A stretch of DNA of 64,000 nt from assembly GCA_947494705.1 (NCBI GenBank), contig CANLVN010000003.1, forward strand, positions 744,001-808,000, read 5' to 3'. The position numbers were made by a program, and so were the translations under genes. The DNA is from an uncultured Erythrobacter sp. (GTDB taxonomy: Bacteria; Pseudomonadota; Alphaproteobacteria; Sphingomonadales; Sphingomonadaceae). This document shows positions 17,233-26,941 of this stretch, piece after piece. The notes beneath the pieces were generated by a model. It did not search any database. It saw only the letters and a program-made list of their open reading frames with translations, and was not told the DNA's origin. Position 1 is the first letter of the stretch. Each line of letters starts with the position of its first letter.

Positions 17233-18425
17233 ATCAACTCCACTGCGACCGCCGTCGCTTCTCCGCCACCGATGCACAGGCTTGCGATGCCGCGCTTCTT
17301 GCCCTGCTTCTTGAGCGCGTTGAGCAGAGTAACGATGATCCGAGTGCCGCTCGCGCCGATGGGATGGCCCAGAGCCGTGCCGCCACCGTTCACATTGATC
17401 TTGTCATGCGGGATGCCGATGTCGCGCATCGCGAACATGGCGACGCAGGCGAAGGCCTCGTTGACTTCCCACAGGTCGACATCGTCGGCGGACCATCCAG
17501 CACTTGCCAGGACCTTCTCGATCGCACCGATTGGCGCGACAGTGAACTTGCTCGGTTCCTGAGCGTGAGCGGCGAGCGCCACGATCTTTGCCACCGGGGT
17601 CTGGCCGTTTTCCTTTGCGACGCTCTCGCGCGTCAGGACCACAGCAGCGGCACCGTCCGAAATGCTCGAAGAAGTGGCGGCGGTGATAGTGCCGTCCTTG
17701 GCAAAAGCTGGGCGCAGCTGCGGGATCTTGTCCGGCTTGCCCTTGCCGGGCTGTTCGTCGTGCTCGACCGTCTGCTCGCCTGCGCGAGTGGTGAATGTAA
17801 CCGGCACGACTTCGTCCGCAAACGCGCCGCTTTCAATCGCGGCGTTCGCGCGGCGCAGTGACTCGATCGAATAATCGTCCATCTGCTCGCGGGTCAGCTG
17901 GTAGTCATTCGCGGTTTCCTGCGCGAAAGTTCCCATGGCGCGCCCTTCCTCGTAGGCGTCTTCGAGACCGTCGAGGAACATGTGGTCATAGGCAGTGTCG
18001 TGTCCGATGCGCGCACCGGAACGGTGCTTCTTCAGCAGATACGGCGCGTTCGTCATGCTCTCCATGCCGCCTGCGACAACGTAGTCGATCGTGCCGCTGG
18101 CCAACGCTTCCGCGCCCATGATGACGGTCTGCATTCCACTGCCGCAGACCTTGTTGACGGTCGTCGCCTGGACGGATTTGGGCAGGCCCGCCTTGATCGA
18201 GGCCTGGCGAGCTGGGGCTTGTCCCAGACCTGCGGGAAGGACGCAGCCCATGTAAGTGCGGTCGAACTCTTCGGGCGCGACGCCCGAACGCTCAACTGCT
18301 GCCTTCACCGCCGTTGCCCCAAGATCGGTCGCCGAGACATCGGCCAGCGCCCCTTGCATTCCGCCCATCGGAGTGCGGGCATAGGAAAGGATGACGATCG
18401 GGTCGGAAGCGGCGAACTGGCTCAT
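17229..18425 (-). CDS. Acetyl-CoA C-acetyltransferase (thiolase)
   Basis: A 398-residue thiolase that condenses or cleaves acetyl-CoA/acetoacetyl-CoA. The acylated Cys is in NKVCGSGMQTVIMGAEAL, with GGGTALGHPIGASGTR (His) and ASLCIGGGEATAVAVE (second Cys). The biosynthetic-type features (LKKHRSGARIGH loop, length near 395) favour acetoacetyl-CoA thiolase over the FadA type, but the two are hard to separate by eye. The start MSQFAASDP has GGAG upstream. It is transcribed with the small lipoprotein gene (ATGA overlap) and divergently from an aldehyde dehydrogenase. Confidence 0.9.
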   Translation of the reverse strand: MSQFAASDPIVILSYARTPMGGMQGALADVSATDLGATAVKAAVERSGVAPEEFDRTYMGCVLPAGLGQAPARQASIKAGLPKSVQATTVNKVCGSGMQTVIMGAEALASGTIDYVVAGGMESMTNAPYLLKKHRSGARIGHDTAYDHMFLDGLEDAYEEGRAMGTFAQETANDYQLTREQMDDYSIESLRRANAAIESGAFADEVVPVTFTTRAGEQTVEHDEQPGKGKPDKIPQLRPAFAKDGTITAATSSSISDGAAAVVLTRESVAKENGQTPVAKIVALAAHAQEPSKFTVAPIGAIEKVLASAGWSADDVDLWEVNEAFACVAMFAMRDIGIPHDKINVNGGGTALGHPIGASGTRIIVTLLNALKKQGKKRGIASLCIGGGEATAVAVELI

Positions 18426-18447
18426 GGGGCTGGCTCCTTGGTTTGGA

Positions 18448-18457
18448 ATAACGTTAT
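18448..18457. promoter_or_regulatory. Perfect 10-bp palindrome upstream of thiolase gene
   Basis: ATAACGTTAT lies 23 bases upstream of the thiolase start, in the 148-base divergent gap shared with the aldehyde dehydrogenase gene. In a GC-rich genome an AT-rich perfect palindrome next to a start is a possible operator. A single short palindrome is weak evidence. Confidence 0.25.
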
Positions 18458-18573
18458 GGCGCTGCATGTAATGTTGGGGTGCGGCAATGGCAAACAGCTT
18501 TGGCCCGCTTGCAAGCGCTGCGGGTTTCAGCGACAATCGGTCGCAAAGAAAAACCCATGAGGAGAGAGTACCG

Positions 18574-19998
18574 ATGGCTGACGACAAACGCGACGAGCTA
18601 GAGCGACTGCTCAGACTGCAACGCGACGCCTTTACCGCCTCGCGTCCTGAAACGATGAACATGCGCAAGGACCGTATCAAGCGCGCTATGGCGCTGCTGA
18701 AGGATCACGGCGAAGATTTCTGCAAGGCAATGAGCGCGGATTTCGGCAACCGGTCGCACTATCAGTCGATGCTGACCGACATCACCGGCACGATCAATGC
18801 CGGCAAGAATACGCTGTCGAACATGGACAAATGGGCCAAGCCGTCGAAGCGCAAGGTGCAGTTTCCGCTCAACCTGATGGGTGCGAAAGCCGAGGTGCGT
18901 TACGAGCCGAAGGGCGTGGTCGGCATCCTCAGCCCGTGGAATTTCCCGGTCAATCTCGCCTTCTCGCCGCTGATGCAGATTTTCGCGGCCGGCAACCGTG
19001 CAATGATCAAGCCCAGCGAGTTTACCGAGCGCACGAGCCTGCTGATGGCGCAGGTGGTGCCCGAATATTTCACCCCTGACGAATGCGCGGTCATCACTGG
19101 CGGGCCTGAAGTCGCTGCTGCTTTCTCCGAGCTTCCCTTCGACCACCTCATCTTTACCGGCTCGACTGCGACCGGACGCCGGGTGATGGAAGCTGCTTCC
19201 AAGAACCTCGTTCCGGTGACGCTGGAACTGGGCGGCAAGTCGCCGGTCATCATGGGCCGCAGCGCCGATTTCGCCAAGGCGGGTGAAAGGATCGCGCTGG
19301 GCAAGATGATGAATGCCGGGCAAATCTGCCTTGCGCCTGATTACATGTATGTCCCGAATGACAAGGAGGACGAGGCTATCGCCGGCGTGACCAGCGCGGC
19401 CAGCGCGATGTATCCGACGTTGCTCGAGAATGACGACTACGCCTCCATCGTTTCCGACCGCCATTTCGAGCGGCTTCAGGGCCTCGTCGAGGATGCGCGG
19501 GATAAAGGGGCCGAGGTGATTGAGGTCAATCCGGCGAACGAGGACTTCAAGAGCGCTAACCAGCGCAAGATGCCGCTGACCGTCCTGCGCAATGTCGATG
19601 ACGACATGGCGGTGATGCAGGAGGAAATCTTCGGGCCCGTCCTGCCGATCAAGACCTATTCGGCCATCGGTGAAGCGGTCGACTACGTCAACGATCACGA
19701 CCGTCCGCTGGGTCTCTATTATTTCGGCGAGAACAAGGCGGAGCAGGAAGAGGTGCTCAACCGGACAATTTCAGGGGGTGTGACGACCAACGACGTCATC
19801 TTCCACGTTTCGATGGAGGACCTGCCGTTCGGCGGGGTCGGGCCTTCGGGCATGGGTAGCTATCACGCCGAGGAAGGTTTCCGCGAGTTCAGCCATGCGC
19901 GCGCGGTTTACCAGCAGCCCAAGATCGATGTGGCAAAGCTGGCAGGAATGAAGCCGCCTTATGGCAAGTCGAAGGAAAAAGCCGAGGTCAAGGCTTGA
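18574..19998 (+). CDS. calB: Coniferyl aldehyde dehydrogenase family protein
   Basis: A 474-residue NAD(P)-dependent aldehyde dehydrogenase. GVVGILSPWNFPVNLAFSPL, FTGSTATGRRVMEAA, VTLELGGKSPVIMG (general-base Glu) and MNAGQICLAPDYMYVP (catalytic Cys) are the family signatures. The short N-terminus and the C-terminal RAVYQQPKIDVAKLAGMKPPYG tail match the CalB subfamily, which oxidises coniferyl aldehyde to ferulate in Pseudomonas. In sphingomonads the true substrate may be a fatty or aromatic aldehyde. The ATG has GGAGAGAG upstream. The stop overlaps the TTG start of the next gene. Confidence 0.85.
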   Translation: MADDKRDELERLLRLQRDAFTASRPETMNMRKDRIKRAMALLKDHGEDFCKAMSADFGNRSHYQSMLTDITGTINAGKNTLSNMDKWAKPSKRKVQFPLNLMGAKAEVRYEPKGVVGILSPWNFPVNLAFSPLMQIFAAGNRAMIKPSEFTERTSLLMAQVVPEYFTPDECAVITGGPEVAAAFSELPFDHLIFTGSTATGRRVMEAASKNLVPVTLELGGKSPVIMGRSADFAKAGERIALGKMMNAGQICLAPDYMYVPNDKEDEAIAGVTSAASAMYPTLLENDDYASIVSDRHFERLQGLVEDARDKGAEVIEVNPANEDFKSANQRKMPLTVLRNVDDDMAVMQEEIFGPVLPIKTYSAIGEAVDYVNDHDRPLGLYYFGENKAEQEEVLNRTISGGVTTNDVIFHVSMEDLPFGGVGPSGMGSYHAEEGFREFSHARAVYQQPKIDVAKLAGMKPPYGKSKEKAEVKA

Positions 19999-21266
19999 TC
20001 CGCTTCGCAGTGTGCGCCTGCACGCTGGCGCTTGCGATTCCCGCCTCGGCCGAGGAAAGCGGAGCTGAGGTCGATGCGTCCGATAACGGCGCGGCTACAT
20101 GGCGCGCGGTCGATGCCGAGACCGGCCAGATCCGGGACGTGGCCGGTCTCTCGTCGCTATCCGAGGATTTCCCCGATAGCGGCAGCGTCCGGCTGCGCTT
20201 GCTGAATGCGCAAATCGGGGAGGGGGACTTCGAGGCGGCGCTGATAACGCTCGGATGGCTGCGCGAGCGCGGCTATGTCTTCAGCGAAACGGCGCAGCGT
20301 CAAATCCCGAAGCTGATTGGTGAGGACAACACGGAAGCGGCGCAGTCGCTGCTGATTGGTGAGGCGGAAGTGATCGATCGCAGCGAAGTCGTGGCGGTCG
20401 TGCCTGCCGAAGCGGGCCTCATTGAAAGCGTTTTGGTTCCAACGAGCGATGAGGTCATGGTTGCAACATCGGTCACCGGGAACTCGATCCATATTCTCGC
20501 AGGCGAACTGGGTTGGACAGAACTAGCAATTCCCGGCGCGAACGATCTGTCGGGCGTGGTGTCCGAGCCGGATGATTCCATCGGATGGCTGGCTTCGGCC
20601 AATATCGACGGGTCGGAAGATGAAACCGAACTTTTTACCGGCCTGATCGGCTTGGCTGGGGATCCAGATAACCCGATATTCGTGCCTGCGCCGGAAGGGG
20701 TCTCCGTCTCCGACCTGACGATCTCTGGCGATGCGACAGTCTATGCCAGCGATCCGCAGGGCGGAGGCATCTATGCAAAGCCTGTCGCCGCTACCGTGCT
20801 CAATACGGTTGTCCCACCCGGCACATTCCGTTCGCCACAAGGCCTCGCTCTTAGCGAGGATGGTGCTCTGCTATATGTCAGCGACTATCGCTATGGCCTT
20901 GCAATCGTGGATATAACTTCCGGTGCGGTTTCTCGACTGGTTAGCGATGTGCCCGCGATACTCGACGGGGTGGATGGGCTGTGGCGGCATGGCAATGAAC
21001 TGATTGCAATGCAGAACGGTACATCACCGATGCGAATTAGCGCGCTGACGCTGTCAAAGGACGGCAGAAGGATCATTGCGGTGCGGACATTGGAACAAGC
21101 TAATCCGAACTGGACCGAACCACTCGGCGGGAGCATTGCACGTGGAAGCTTGTACTATGTTGCCACCGGACAATGGGATCGGTTCGTCAAGGGCAGGCCT
21201 GCTGCAGAGAAGCCCGCAATGCCGACCGAGATACGCCGTATCAAACTCGATGTGCGTCCTGATTGA
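19995..21266 (+). CDS. Exported hypothetical protein, possible beta-propeller
   Basis: A 423-residue protein with a signal peptide (FAVCACTLALAIPASAEE). Residues ~25-130 are helical, with the repeat-like LNAQIGEGDFEAALITLGWL suggestive of TPR. The C-terminal half has NHL/SMP-30-like strands: GTFRSPQGLALSEDGALLYV, DYRYGLAIVDITSGAVSRL and GVDGLWRHGNELIAMQNG. This suggests a propeller lactonase-like or binding domain in the periplasm. The TTG start overlaps the calB stop (TTGA), so translation depends on calB. The start was accepted because the signal peptide begins right there. No catalytic residues could be assigned. Confidence 0.65.
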   Translation: MIRFAVCACTLALAIPASAEESGAEVDASDNGAATWRAVDAETGQIRDVAGLSSLSEDFPDSGSVRLRLLNAQIGEGDFEAALITLGWLRERGYVFSETAQRQIPKLIGEDNTEAAQSLLIGEAEVIDRSEVVAVVPAEAGLIESVLVPTSDEVMVATSVTGNSIHILAGELGWTELAIPGANDLSGVVSEPDDSIGWLASANIDGSEDETELFTGLIGLAGDPDNPIFVPAPEGVSVSDLTISGDATVYASDPQGGGIYAKPVAATVLNTVVPPGTFRSPQGLALSEDGALLYVSDYRYGLAIVDITSGAVSRLVSDVPAILDGVDGLWRHGNELIAMQNGTSPMRISALTLSKDGRRIIAVRTLEQANPNWTEPLGGSIARGSLYYVATGQWDRFVKGRPAAEKPAMPTEIRRIKLDVRPD

Positions 21267-21394
21267 GTTTCAGACCGACCGCCATTCGATTTTCTGCAAC
21301 AGATATGTTGCCGATTGGCCGAGTCGGGCACTTGCGTGGCGCTTTCGAGCGGCCTAGATGCCTCCCATTGGGACAAAGCTAGCTGGAAATCATC

Positions 21395-21781
21395 GTGTTC
21401 GACCAATCTGTCGACCTGAGCCAGTATCTTCCGATACTGCTGTTCATCGTCATCGCCCTCGCACTTTCGGTGCTCTTCGTATTCTTGCCGATGGGCGTCT
21501 CGCGCCTGACCGGTGCGCACAACCCGGACGCCGAGAAGTTGAGCGAATATGAGTGCGGCTTCCCCGCATTCGAGGATTCGCGCAGCCAGTTCGACGTTCA
21601 ATTCTACCTGGTCGCGATCAGTTTCATCATCTTCGACCTCGAAGCTGCGTTCCTTTTCCCGTGGGCCGTCAGCCTGGGCGAAACGCAATGGGTCGGGTGG
21701 ATCGGCATGATGACTTTCCTCGGTATCCTCGCCATCGGCCTTGCCTATGAATGGAAGAAGGGAGCTCTAGACTGGACATGA
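21395..21781 (+). CDS. nuoA: NADH-quinone oxidoreductase subunit A
   Basis: A 128-residue, three-TM subunit of the complex I membrane arm. The conserved loop [20 protein letters not shown] and the second helix [20 protein letters not shown] are diagnostic. The GTG start is right for length. It opens the nuo operon; the 128-base gap upstream has no gene and should carry the operon promoter, but I found no clear -35/-10 pair. The stop overlaps the nuoB ATG. Confidence 0.96.
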   Translation: MFDQSVDLSQYLPILLFIVIALALSVLFVFLPMGVSRLTGAHNPDAEKLSEYECGFPAFEDSRSQFDVQFYLVAISFIIFDLEAAFLFPWAVSLGETQWVGWIGMMTFLGILAIGLAYEWKKGALDWT

Positions 21782-22356
21782 GCACCACCGTCACCCCGCC
21801 AAAATCCCTGCCGGATACCAGTGCGCTCGAAACCGCGAAGGCCGGCGAAGTGCGCGAGCCCGACGCGGATTATTTCAATGCGCTCCAGACCGAGGTCAAC
21901 GACAAGGGTTTTCTCGTCACCTCGACCGAAGACGTGTTCCAGTGGGCTCGCACCGGTTCGCTGTGGTGGATGACATTTGGCCTCGCATGCTGTGCGGTCG
22001 AGATGATCCACGTCAACATGCCGCGCTATGACATGGAGCGCTTTGGCGCCGCACCACGCGCGTCGCCGCGCCAGTCCGACCTGATGATCGTCGCCGGCAC
22101 CTTGTGCAACAAGATGGCTCCGGCCTTGCGCAAGGTCTACGACCAGATGTCCGACCCGAAATATGTGATCAGCATGGGGTCGTGCGCGAATGGTGGCGGT
22201 TACTACCACTATTCCTACAGCGTCGTGCGCGGATGCGACCGCATTGTGCCGGTCGATATCTATGTGCCCGGCTGCCCGCCGACTGCCGAGGCTTTGCTTT
22301 ATGGCGTGATGCAATTGCAGCGCAAGATTCGCCGCAGCGGGACGATCGAGCGATGA
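21778..22356 (+). CDS. nuoB: NADH-quinone oxidoreductase subunit B
   Basis: A 192-residue peripheral subunit that carries the terminal [4Fe-4S] cluster N2. Cluster ligands are in [23 protein letters not shown] and [14 protein letters not shown] chose the ATG that overlaps the nuoA stop (ATGA); an ATG nine codons earlier would overlap nuoA by 31 bases. The N-terminal ~35 residues are a non-conserved Thr/Pro/Glu-rich lead, as in other alphaproteobacterial NuoB. Confidence 0.96.
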   Translation: MSTTVTPPKSLPDTSALETAKAGEVREPDADYFNALQTEVNDKGFLVTSTEDVFQWARTGSLWWMTFGLACCAVEMIHVNMPRYDMERFGAAPRASPRQSDLMIVAGTLCNKMAPALRKVYDQMSDPKYVISMGSCANGGGYYHYSYSVVRGCDRIVPVDIYVPGCPPTAEALLYGVMQLQRKIRRSGTIER

Positions 22357-23210
22357 AGGTGCTGCATTCGGCCCCGAAATACGCCTCGAACGAGGGTGTG
22401 CTCGACCGCCTGAGCGAGAGCCTGAGCGTGTGGCTCGACCGCACCGAGGAGCTTCATGGCGAGATCATTCTTCACGCCAAGCGTGAAGCGATTGCCGACG
22501 TGCTGCGTCTGCTGCGTGATGACCACGACTATCAGCAGCTTATGGAAATTGCCGGTGCCGACTACCCCGACCGGCTCGAGCGGTTCGAAGTGGTCTACAT
22601 GCTGCTTAGCCTGACCAAGAACCACCGCATCATGGTCAAGTGCGTCACCGACGAAGCGACGCCTGTGCCTAGCGTGACCGGCCTCTGGCCCAATGCGGGC
22701 TGGCTCGAGCGCGAGGTTTTCGACCTTTATGGGGTCGTTTTCGATGGAAATTCCGACCTGCGCCGCATCCTCACCGATTATGGTTTCGAAGGGCATCCTT
22801 TCCGCAAGGATTTCCCGATGACCGGTTATCACGAGCTGCGTTATTCCGAAGATGAGAAGCGCGTGGTCTACGAGCCGGTCGAACTGGCGCAGGATATGCG
22901 CACGTTCGATTTCCTTTCCCCGTGGGAAGGCGCGGATTACGTCTTGCCCGGCGATGAGAAAGCGAACGATCCTCCGCCCGTCGACGACCCGAAGGTTACG
23001 GAGAAGCCCTCCGACACCGGCGCGGGCCAGGCAGCTGAGGAACAGGCCGAGGAGGGCACCAGCGCCGTACCGCCCGACATGATCGAAATCGACGTGACCG
23101 ACGAAGAAATTGCGCCCGAGCCGACCGAGGACCGTCCTGATCGCGAAGCGCGAAAAGGCGACGTGCCTGATACGAAGGCGGCAACCAAGCCCGAGGAGGA
23201 CGACAAGTGA
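22353..23210 (+). CDS. nuoC: NADH-quinone oxidoreductase subunit C with long acidic tail
   Basis: A 285-residue subunit; the conserved 30-kDa domain ends near residue 200 ([20 protein letters not shown] and [15 protein letters not shown]). NuoC in many bacteria is ~200 residues. The extra ~85 residues are rich in Glu, Asp, Pro and Thr (for example [20 protein letters not shown]) and should be disordered. It overlaps nuoB (ATGA) and nuoD (GTGA). The subunit sits in the connecting module next to NuoD. The tail may help assembly or be a lineage-specific decoration. Confidence 0.95.
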   Translation: MKVLHSAPKYASNEGVLDRLSESLSVWLDRTEELHGEIILHAKREAIADVLRLLRDDHDYQQLMEIAGADYPDRLERFEVVYMLLSLTKNHRIMVKCVTDEATPVPSVTGLWPNAGWLEREVFDLYGVVFDGNSDLRRILTDYGFEGHPFRKDFPMTGYHELRYSEDEKRVVYEPVELAQDMRTFDFLSPWEGADYVLPGDEKANDPPPVDDPKVTEKPSDTGAGQAAEEQAEEGTSAVPPDMIEIDVTDEEIAPEPTEDRPDREARKGDVPDTKAATKPEEDDK

Positions 23211-24418
23211 GCGTCCATATCGAAGAATCGCCCACCACCGAAGGCGATGTCGTCACCAACTACACGATCAATTTCGGGCCCCAGCACCCGGCAGCACACG
23301 GCGTGCTGCGCATGGTTATGGAGCTGGACGGCGAAGTCATCGAACGCGTCGACCCGCATGTCGGCCTGCTCCATCGTGGCACCGAGAAGCTGATCGAGCA
23401 GAAGACCTATCTGCAGGCGCTGCCCTATTTTGACCGCCTCGATTACTGTTCGCCGCTTTGCCAGGAACATTCCTACGTTCTGGCGATCGAAAAGCTGCTG
23501 AACATCGAGGTGCCCGAGCGTGCGCAATATCTGCGCGTGCTGTTTGCCGAGCTGACCCGGATCAGCAACCACATGCTCAATATCGGCGCGCACGTCATGG
23601 ACGTGGGTGCGATGACGCCGAACTTGTGGGTGTTCGAGCTGCGCGAAGATTGCATGACCTTCTTCGAGCGGGCGTCGGGTGCACGCATGCACAGCGCGTA
23701 CTTCCGTCCCGGCGGCGTTCACCAGGACGTGCCGGAAAAGCTGCTGGTCGATATTGGCGACTGGCTCGACAACCGGTTCTTCCAGTTGTTCGACGACGCG
23801 ATGAGCCTCGTCATGGACAACCGCATCTTCAAGCAGCGCAATGTCGATATCGCGCAAGTGAGCCGCGACGATGCGGTGGCGTGGGGCTTCTCGGGGCCGA
23901 TGATCCGCGCGGCAGGCATCCCGTGGGACCTGCGCAAGTCGCAGCCTTACGATGTCTACGATCGCATGGAATTCGACATACCGGTCGGCACAAATTCAGA
24001 CTGCTACGATCGTTTCATGGTGCGCGTGAAGGAAGTTCGCGAGAGCGCCAAGATCATCAAGCAGTGCATCCGCGACATGCCGCAAGGTCCGATTGCCAGC
24101 ACCGACGGCAAAGTTTCTCCGCCCAAGCGCGGCGAGATGAAGCAGACGATGGAAGCGCTGATTCACCACTTCAAGCTTTACACAGAGGGCTTCCATGTGC
24201 CCGCAGGCGAGGTTTATGTCGCCACCGAAAGCCCCAAGGGGGAATTTGGCGTCTATCTCGTCAGCGACGGCACCAACAAGCCCTACCGCTGTAAGATCCG
24301 CCCAACGGCATTCTCGCATCTTCAAGCGATGGACATGATGAGCAAAGGACATATGCTGGCCGACGCAACCGCCATTCTGGGCGCGATCGACGTGGTGTTT
24401 GGGGAGTGTGATCGCTAA
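23207..24418 (+). CDS. nuoD: NADH-quinone oxidoreductase subunit D
   Basis: A 403-residue subunit of the 49-kDa family that forms the quinone site with Nuo[39 protein letters not shown] and [21 protein letters not shown] are invariant segments, with [17 protein letters not shown] near the C-terminus. The GTG start overlaps the nuoC stop. Length is normal and it is not fused to NuoC, unlike in E. coli. Confidence 0.97.
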   Translation: MSVHIEESPTTEGDVVTNYTINFGPQHPAAHGVLRMVMELDGEVIERVDPHVGLLHRGTEKLIEQKTYLQALPYFDRLDYCSPLCQEHSYVLAIEKLLNIEVPERAQYLRVLFAELTRISNHMLNIGAHVMDVGAMTPNLWVFELREDCMTFFERASGARMHSAYFRPGGVHQDVPEKLLVDIGDWLDNRFFQLFDDAMSLVMDNRIFKQRNVDIAQVSRDDAVAWGFSGPMIRAAGIPWDLRKSQPYDVYDRMEFDIPVGTNSDCYDRFMVRVKEVRESAKIIKQCIRDMPQGPIASTDGKVSPPKRGEMKQTMEALIHHFKLYTEGFHVPAGEVYVATESPKGEFGVYLVSDGTNKPYRCKIRPTAFSHLQAMDMMSKGHMLADATAILGAIDVVFGECDR

Positions 24419-25086
24419 TGGCTGACCGCACACCCGCACCCGATACGCCCGAACTGCGCGCGCGCTGGGGCGATTTTGCTTTCACCAAGGCCTACAAGGC
24501 CAAGGCTGATCGCGAGATCGCCAAATATCCCGAAGGCCGACAGAAATCGGCGGTCATGGCGCTGCTCGATCTCGCCCAGCGTCAGGTGGGTGACGAGACC
24601 GAGACGCAAGGCTGGCTACCGATCCCGGTGATCGAATATGTCGCGAGCTATCTCGACATGCCGGTTATCCGCGTGCTCGAAGTCGCGACCTTCTATTTCA
24701 TGTACAACATGAAGCCGGTCGGCAAATTCCACGTGCAGGTCTGCGGAACGACACCCTGCATGCTGCGCGGCAGCGACGATATTATCGACGCATGCAAAGC
24801 TCGCGGGATGAAGAAGGGCCATGTGTCCGAAGACGGCCTGTGGACCCTCACCGAAGTCGAATGCATGGGCAATTGCGCGACCGCGCCGATGGTTCAGATC
24901 AACGATGACAATTACGAAGACCTGACCGTCGAGCGGCTCGACGCCGTTCTCGACGCGCTGGCCAAGGGCGAGCAACCTAAGACTGGTACGCAGGAACCTG
25001 GTCGCCACACTTCTGAACCGAGTGGTGGACCGACCACGCTCAAGGAGATGGTGACGGAGAACCACGACTACCGGGGCGAATGGTGA
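24418..25086 (+). CDS. nuoE: NADH-quinone oxidoreductase subunit E
   Basis: A 222-residue thioredoxin-fold subunit of the NADH-oxidising module, holding the [2Fe-2S] cluster N1a. Ligands are in QVCGTTPCMLRGSDDI (Cys-x4-Cys) and VECMGNCATAPMVQIN (Cys-x3-Cys). The C-terminal ~45 residues (TGTQEPGRHTSEPSGGPTTL, then KEMVTENHDYRGEW) extend beyond the fold, as in other alphaproteobacteria. The ATG shares one base with the nuoD stop (TAATG). Confidence 0.96.
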   Translation: MADRTPAPDTPELRARWGDFAFTKAYKAKADREIAKYPEGRQKSAVMALLDLAQRQVGDETETQGWLPIPVIEYVASYLDMPVIRVLEVATFYFMYNMKPVGKFHVQVCGTTPCMLRGSDDIIDACKARGMKKGHVSEDGLWTLTEVECMGNCATAPMVQINDDNYEDLTVERLDAVLDALAKGEQPKTGTQEPGRHTSEPSGGPTTLKEMVTENHDYRGEW

Positions 25087-25089
25087 TCA

Positions 25090-25230
25090 ATGGAGATCGT
25101 GTCGATCATCGCCGCTCTGGTGCTGGCCTTCATCGCCTTCAAGGTGTTGATGGGGCTGGTGCGCGTTGGCGTGATCATTTTGATCCTCGTGGTGCTGTTT
25201 GCGCTGTTCCAGCAAGGGGTGATCGCATGA
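25090..25230 (+). CDS. 46-residue hydrophobic membrane peptide in nuo operon
   Basis: A short gene, three bases after the nuoE stop, encodes a peptide that is almost wholly hydrophobic (MEIVSIIAALVLAFIAFKVL, then RVGVIILILVVLFALFQQG). It would form one long or two short TM helices. Its last codons overlap the ATG of the next small gene (ATGA), the same coupling used through the operon, which supports it as real despite its size. No family is recognised. Position suggests an accessory subunit or assembly factor of complex I, which is inference. Confidence 0.7.
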   Translation: MEIVSIIAALVLAFIAFKVLMGLVRVGVIILILVVLFALFQQGVIA

Positions 25231-25430
25231 GCCGCCGCATCGACGGATCGACGCTCGCGTTGATGGTCGCGGGGCTCTTCTGCTTCGCGGCAGGCGCGTG
25301 GTTGGCCGCGACGCATAGCCGCACCACCGGCATCGCGCTCATGAGTATGGGCCTTGTTTTTCAGGTTCTTACACTGCGCCGACTTAAACTGGCAAAGGCG
25401 CCGCACCAGGAGAAAGGGGACAGTTTATGA
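25227..25430 (+). CDS. 67-residue two-TM protein in nuo operon
   Basis: The peptide starts MSRRIDGSTLALMVAGLFCF and has two hydrophobic segments (LALMVAGLFCFAAGAWLAA and GIALMSMGLVFQVLTL), followed by a basic tail (RRLKLAKAPHQEKGDS). It overlaps the preceding 46-codon gene (ATGA) and the following gene (ATGA). It is conserved-looking in composition but not recognised. Small membrane ORFs between nuoE and nuoF occur in other alphaproteobacterial complex I operons. Confidence 0.75.
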   Translation: MSRRIDGSTLALMVAGLFCFAAGAWLAATHSRTTGIALMSMGLVFQVLTLRRLKLAKAPHQEKGDSL

Positions 25431-25648
25431 ACGTCCTGATCCTCCGCAAGTTCGCTCGGATTGGGGTGGGCCTTGGCAGCCTTGGGCTGATCCTGGGTGG
25501 TGTGCTCATCTGGCAAGGGGCGCCTGATCTTGGCGATGCAATGATGATTGCAGGCGGTCCGTTGCTGCTGATTTCGGCGCTGCTGCTGGCAAGAACGCCT
25601 ACAGGGGAGAAAGTCTCTCCCCTCGATTCAAAGAAGGACGCAAGCTGA
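25427..25648 (+). CDS. 73-residue two-TM protein in nuo operon
   Basis: Two TM segments ([18 protein letters not shown] and [17 protein letters not shown]) are separated by QGAPDLGDA and followed by a polar tail with several Lys. It overlaps the gene before it (ATGA) and shares one base with the nuoF start (TGATG). The function is unknown; being inside the operon and tightly coupled, it is most simply a complex I-associated small membrane protein. Confidence 0.75.
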   Translation: MNVLILRKFARIGVGLGSLGLILGGVLIWQGAPDLGDAMMIAGGPLLLISALLLARTPTGEKVSPLDSKKDAS

Positions 25649-26940
25649 TGCTGGCTGACAAGGACCGCATCTTCACCAATGTTTACGGCTTTCAGGACGC
25701 GGGCCTGAAGGCAGCGCAGGCGCGCGGCGATTGGGACAACACCAGGGCCCTGATCGAGCGTGGCCAGGACGCGATCATTGAGGAAATGAAGGCAAGCGGG
25801 TTGCGCGGACGGGGCGGGGCGGGCTTCCCCACCGGCCTCAAATGGTCGTTCATGCCGAAGGAGAGCAAGGACGGTCGTCCCAGCTTCCTCGTAATCAACG
25901 CCGACGAATCCGAGCCTGGCTCGTGCAAGGACCGCGAGATTATTCGCCACGATCCGCACAAGCTGGTCGAAGGCGCTCTGGTCGCCGGTTTCGCCATGCG
26001 TGCTCGGGCAGCCTATATCTACATTCGCGGCGAATATATTCGCGAAGCCGAAGCGCTGCAGAAGGCCATCGACGAAGCCTATGATGCCGGTCTGATCGGC
26101 AAGAATGCCAGCGGCTCGGGTTACGACTTCGACGTGTTCATGCATCGCGGTGCAGGGGCTTACATTTGCGGCGAAGAGACCGCGATGATCGAAAGTCTCG
26201 AAGGCAAAAAGGGCCAGCCGCGCCTGAAGCCGCCATTCCCGGCGGGTGCAGGCCTCTATGGCTGCCCGACAACGGTCAACAATGTCGAGAGCATCGCGGT
26301 CGTCCCGACCATCCTGCGGCGCGGTGGATCGTGGTTTGCGAGCTTCGGCCGGGAAAACAACAAGGGCACCAAGCTCTTCCAGATCAGCGGTCACGTTGAA
26401 AAGCCCTGCGTGGTTGAGGAAGCGATGAGCATTCCTTTCGAGGAACTGATCGAGAAGCATTGCGGCGGCATTCGCGGCGGTTGGGACAATCTGCTGGCGG
26501 TGATCCCGGGCGGCTCTTCGGTCCCACTGGTTCCTGCCGAACAGATCCGGTCCGCCCCGATGGACTTCGACGGGCTGAAGGAGCTCGGCTCGGGCCTCGG
26601 TACGGCTGCCGTCATCGTAATGGATAAGTCCACCGATATCGTGCGCGCGATCAGCCGCATCAGCTATTTCTACAAGCACGAAAGCTGCGGCCAGTGCACG
26701 CCCTGCCGCGAAGGCACCGGATGGATGTGGCGCGTCATGGAGCGCCTGCGCACCGGTGATGCAGCGATCGAGGAAATCGACATGCTGCACGAAGTTACCA
26801 AGCAGGTCGAAGGCCACACGATTTGCGCGCTCGGCGATGCAGCGGCATGGCCGATCCAAGGCCTGATCCGGCACTTCCGGCCGGAGCTCGAGAAGCGGAT
26901 CGAAGAACACAACGCGAAATTTGCAGAGGCAGCGGAGTAA
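25648..26940 (+). CDS. nuoF: NADH-quinone oxidoreductase subunit F
   Basis: A 430-residue NADH-binding subunit with FMN and [4Fe-4S] cluster N3. [19 protein letters not shown] is the nucleotide/FMN loop; cluster ligands are in [16 protein letters not shown] and [13 protein letters not shown]. It accepts hydride from NADH and passes electrons to NuoG. It starts on the stop of the third small gene (TGATG). nuoG begins one base after its stop. Confidence 0.97.
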   Translation: MLADKDRIFTNVYGFQDAGLKAAQARGDWDNTRALIERGQDAIIEEMKASGLRGRGGAGFPTGLKWSFMPKESKDGRPSFLVINADESEPGSCKDREIIRHDPHKLVEGALVAGFAMRARAAYIYIRGEYIREAEALQKAIDEAYDAGLIGKNASGSGYDFDVFMHRGAGAYICGEETAMIESLEGKKGQPRLKPPFPAGAGLYGCPTTVNNVESIAVVPTILRRGGSWFASFGRENNKGTKLFQISGHVEKPCVVEEAMSIPFEELIEKHCGGIRGGWDNLLAVIPGGSSVPLVPAEQIRSAPMDFDGLKELGSGLGTAAVIVMDKSTDIVRAISRISYFYKHESCGQCTPCREGTGWMWRVMERLRTGDAAIEEIDMLHEVTKQVEGHTICALGDAAAWPIQGLIRHFRPELEKRIEEHNAKFAEAAE

Positions 26941-26941
26941 G

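Noticed and set aside
21331..21360. nuo operon promoter
   Set aside because: TTGCGTG and CTAGAT are roughly placed but each matches the consensus poorly, so I did not list it as a feature.
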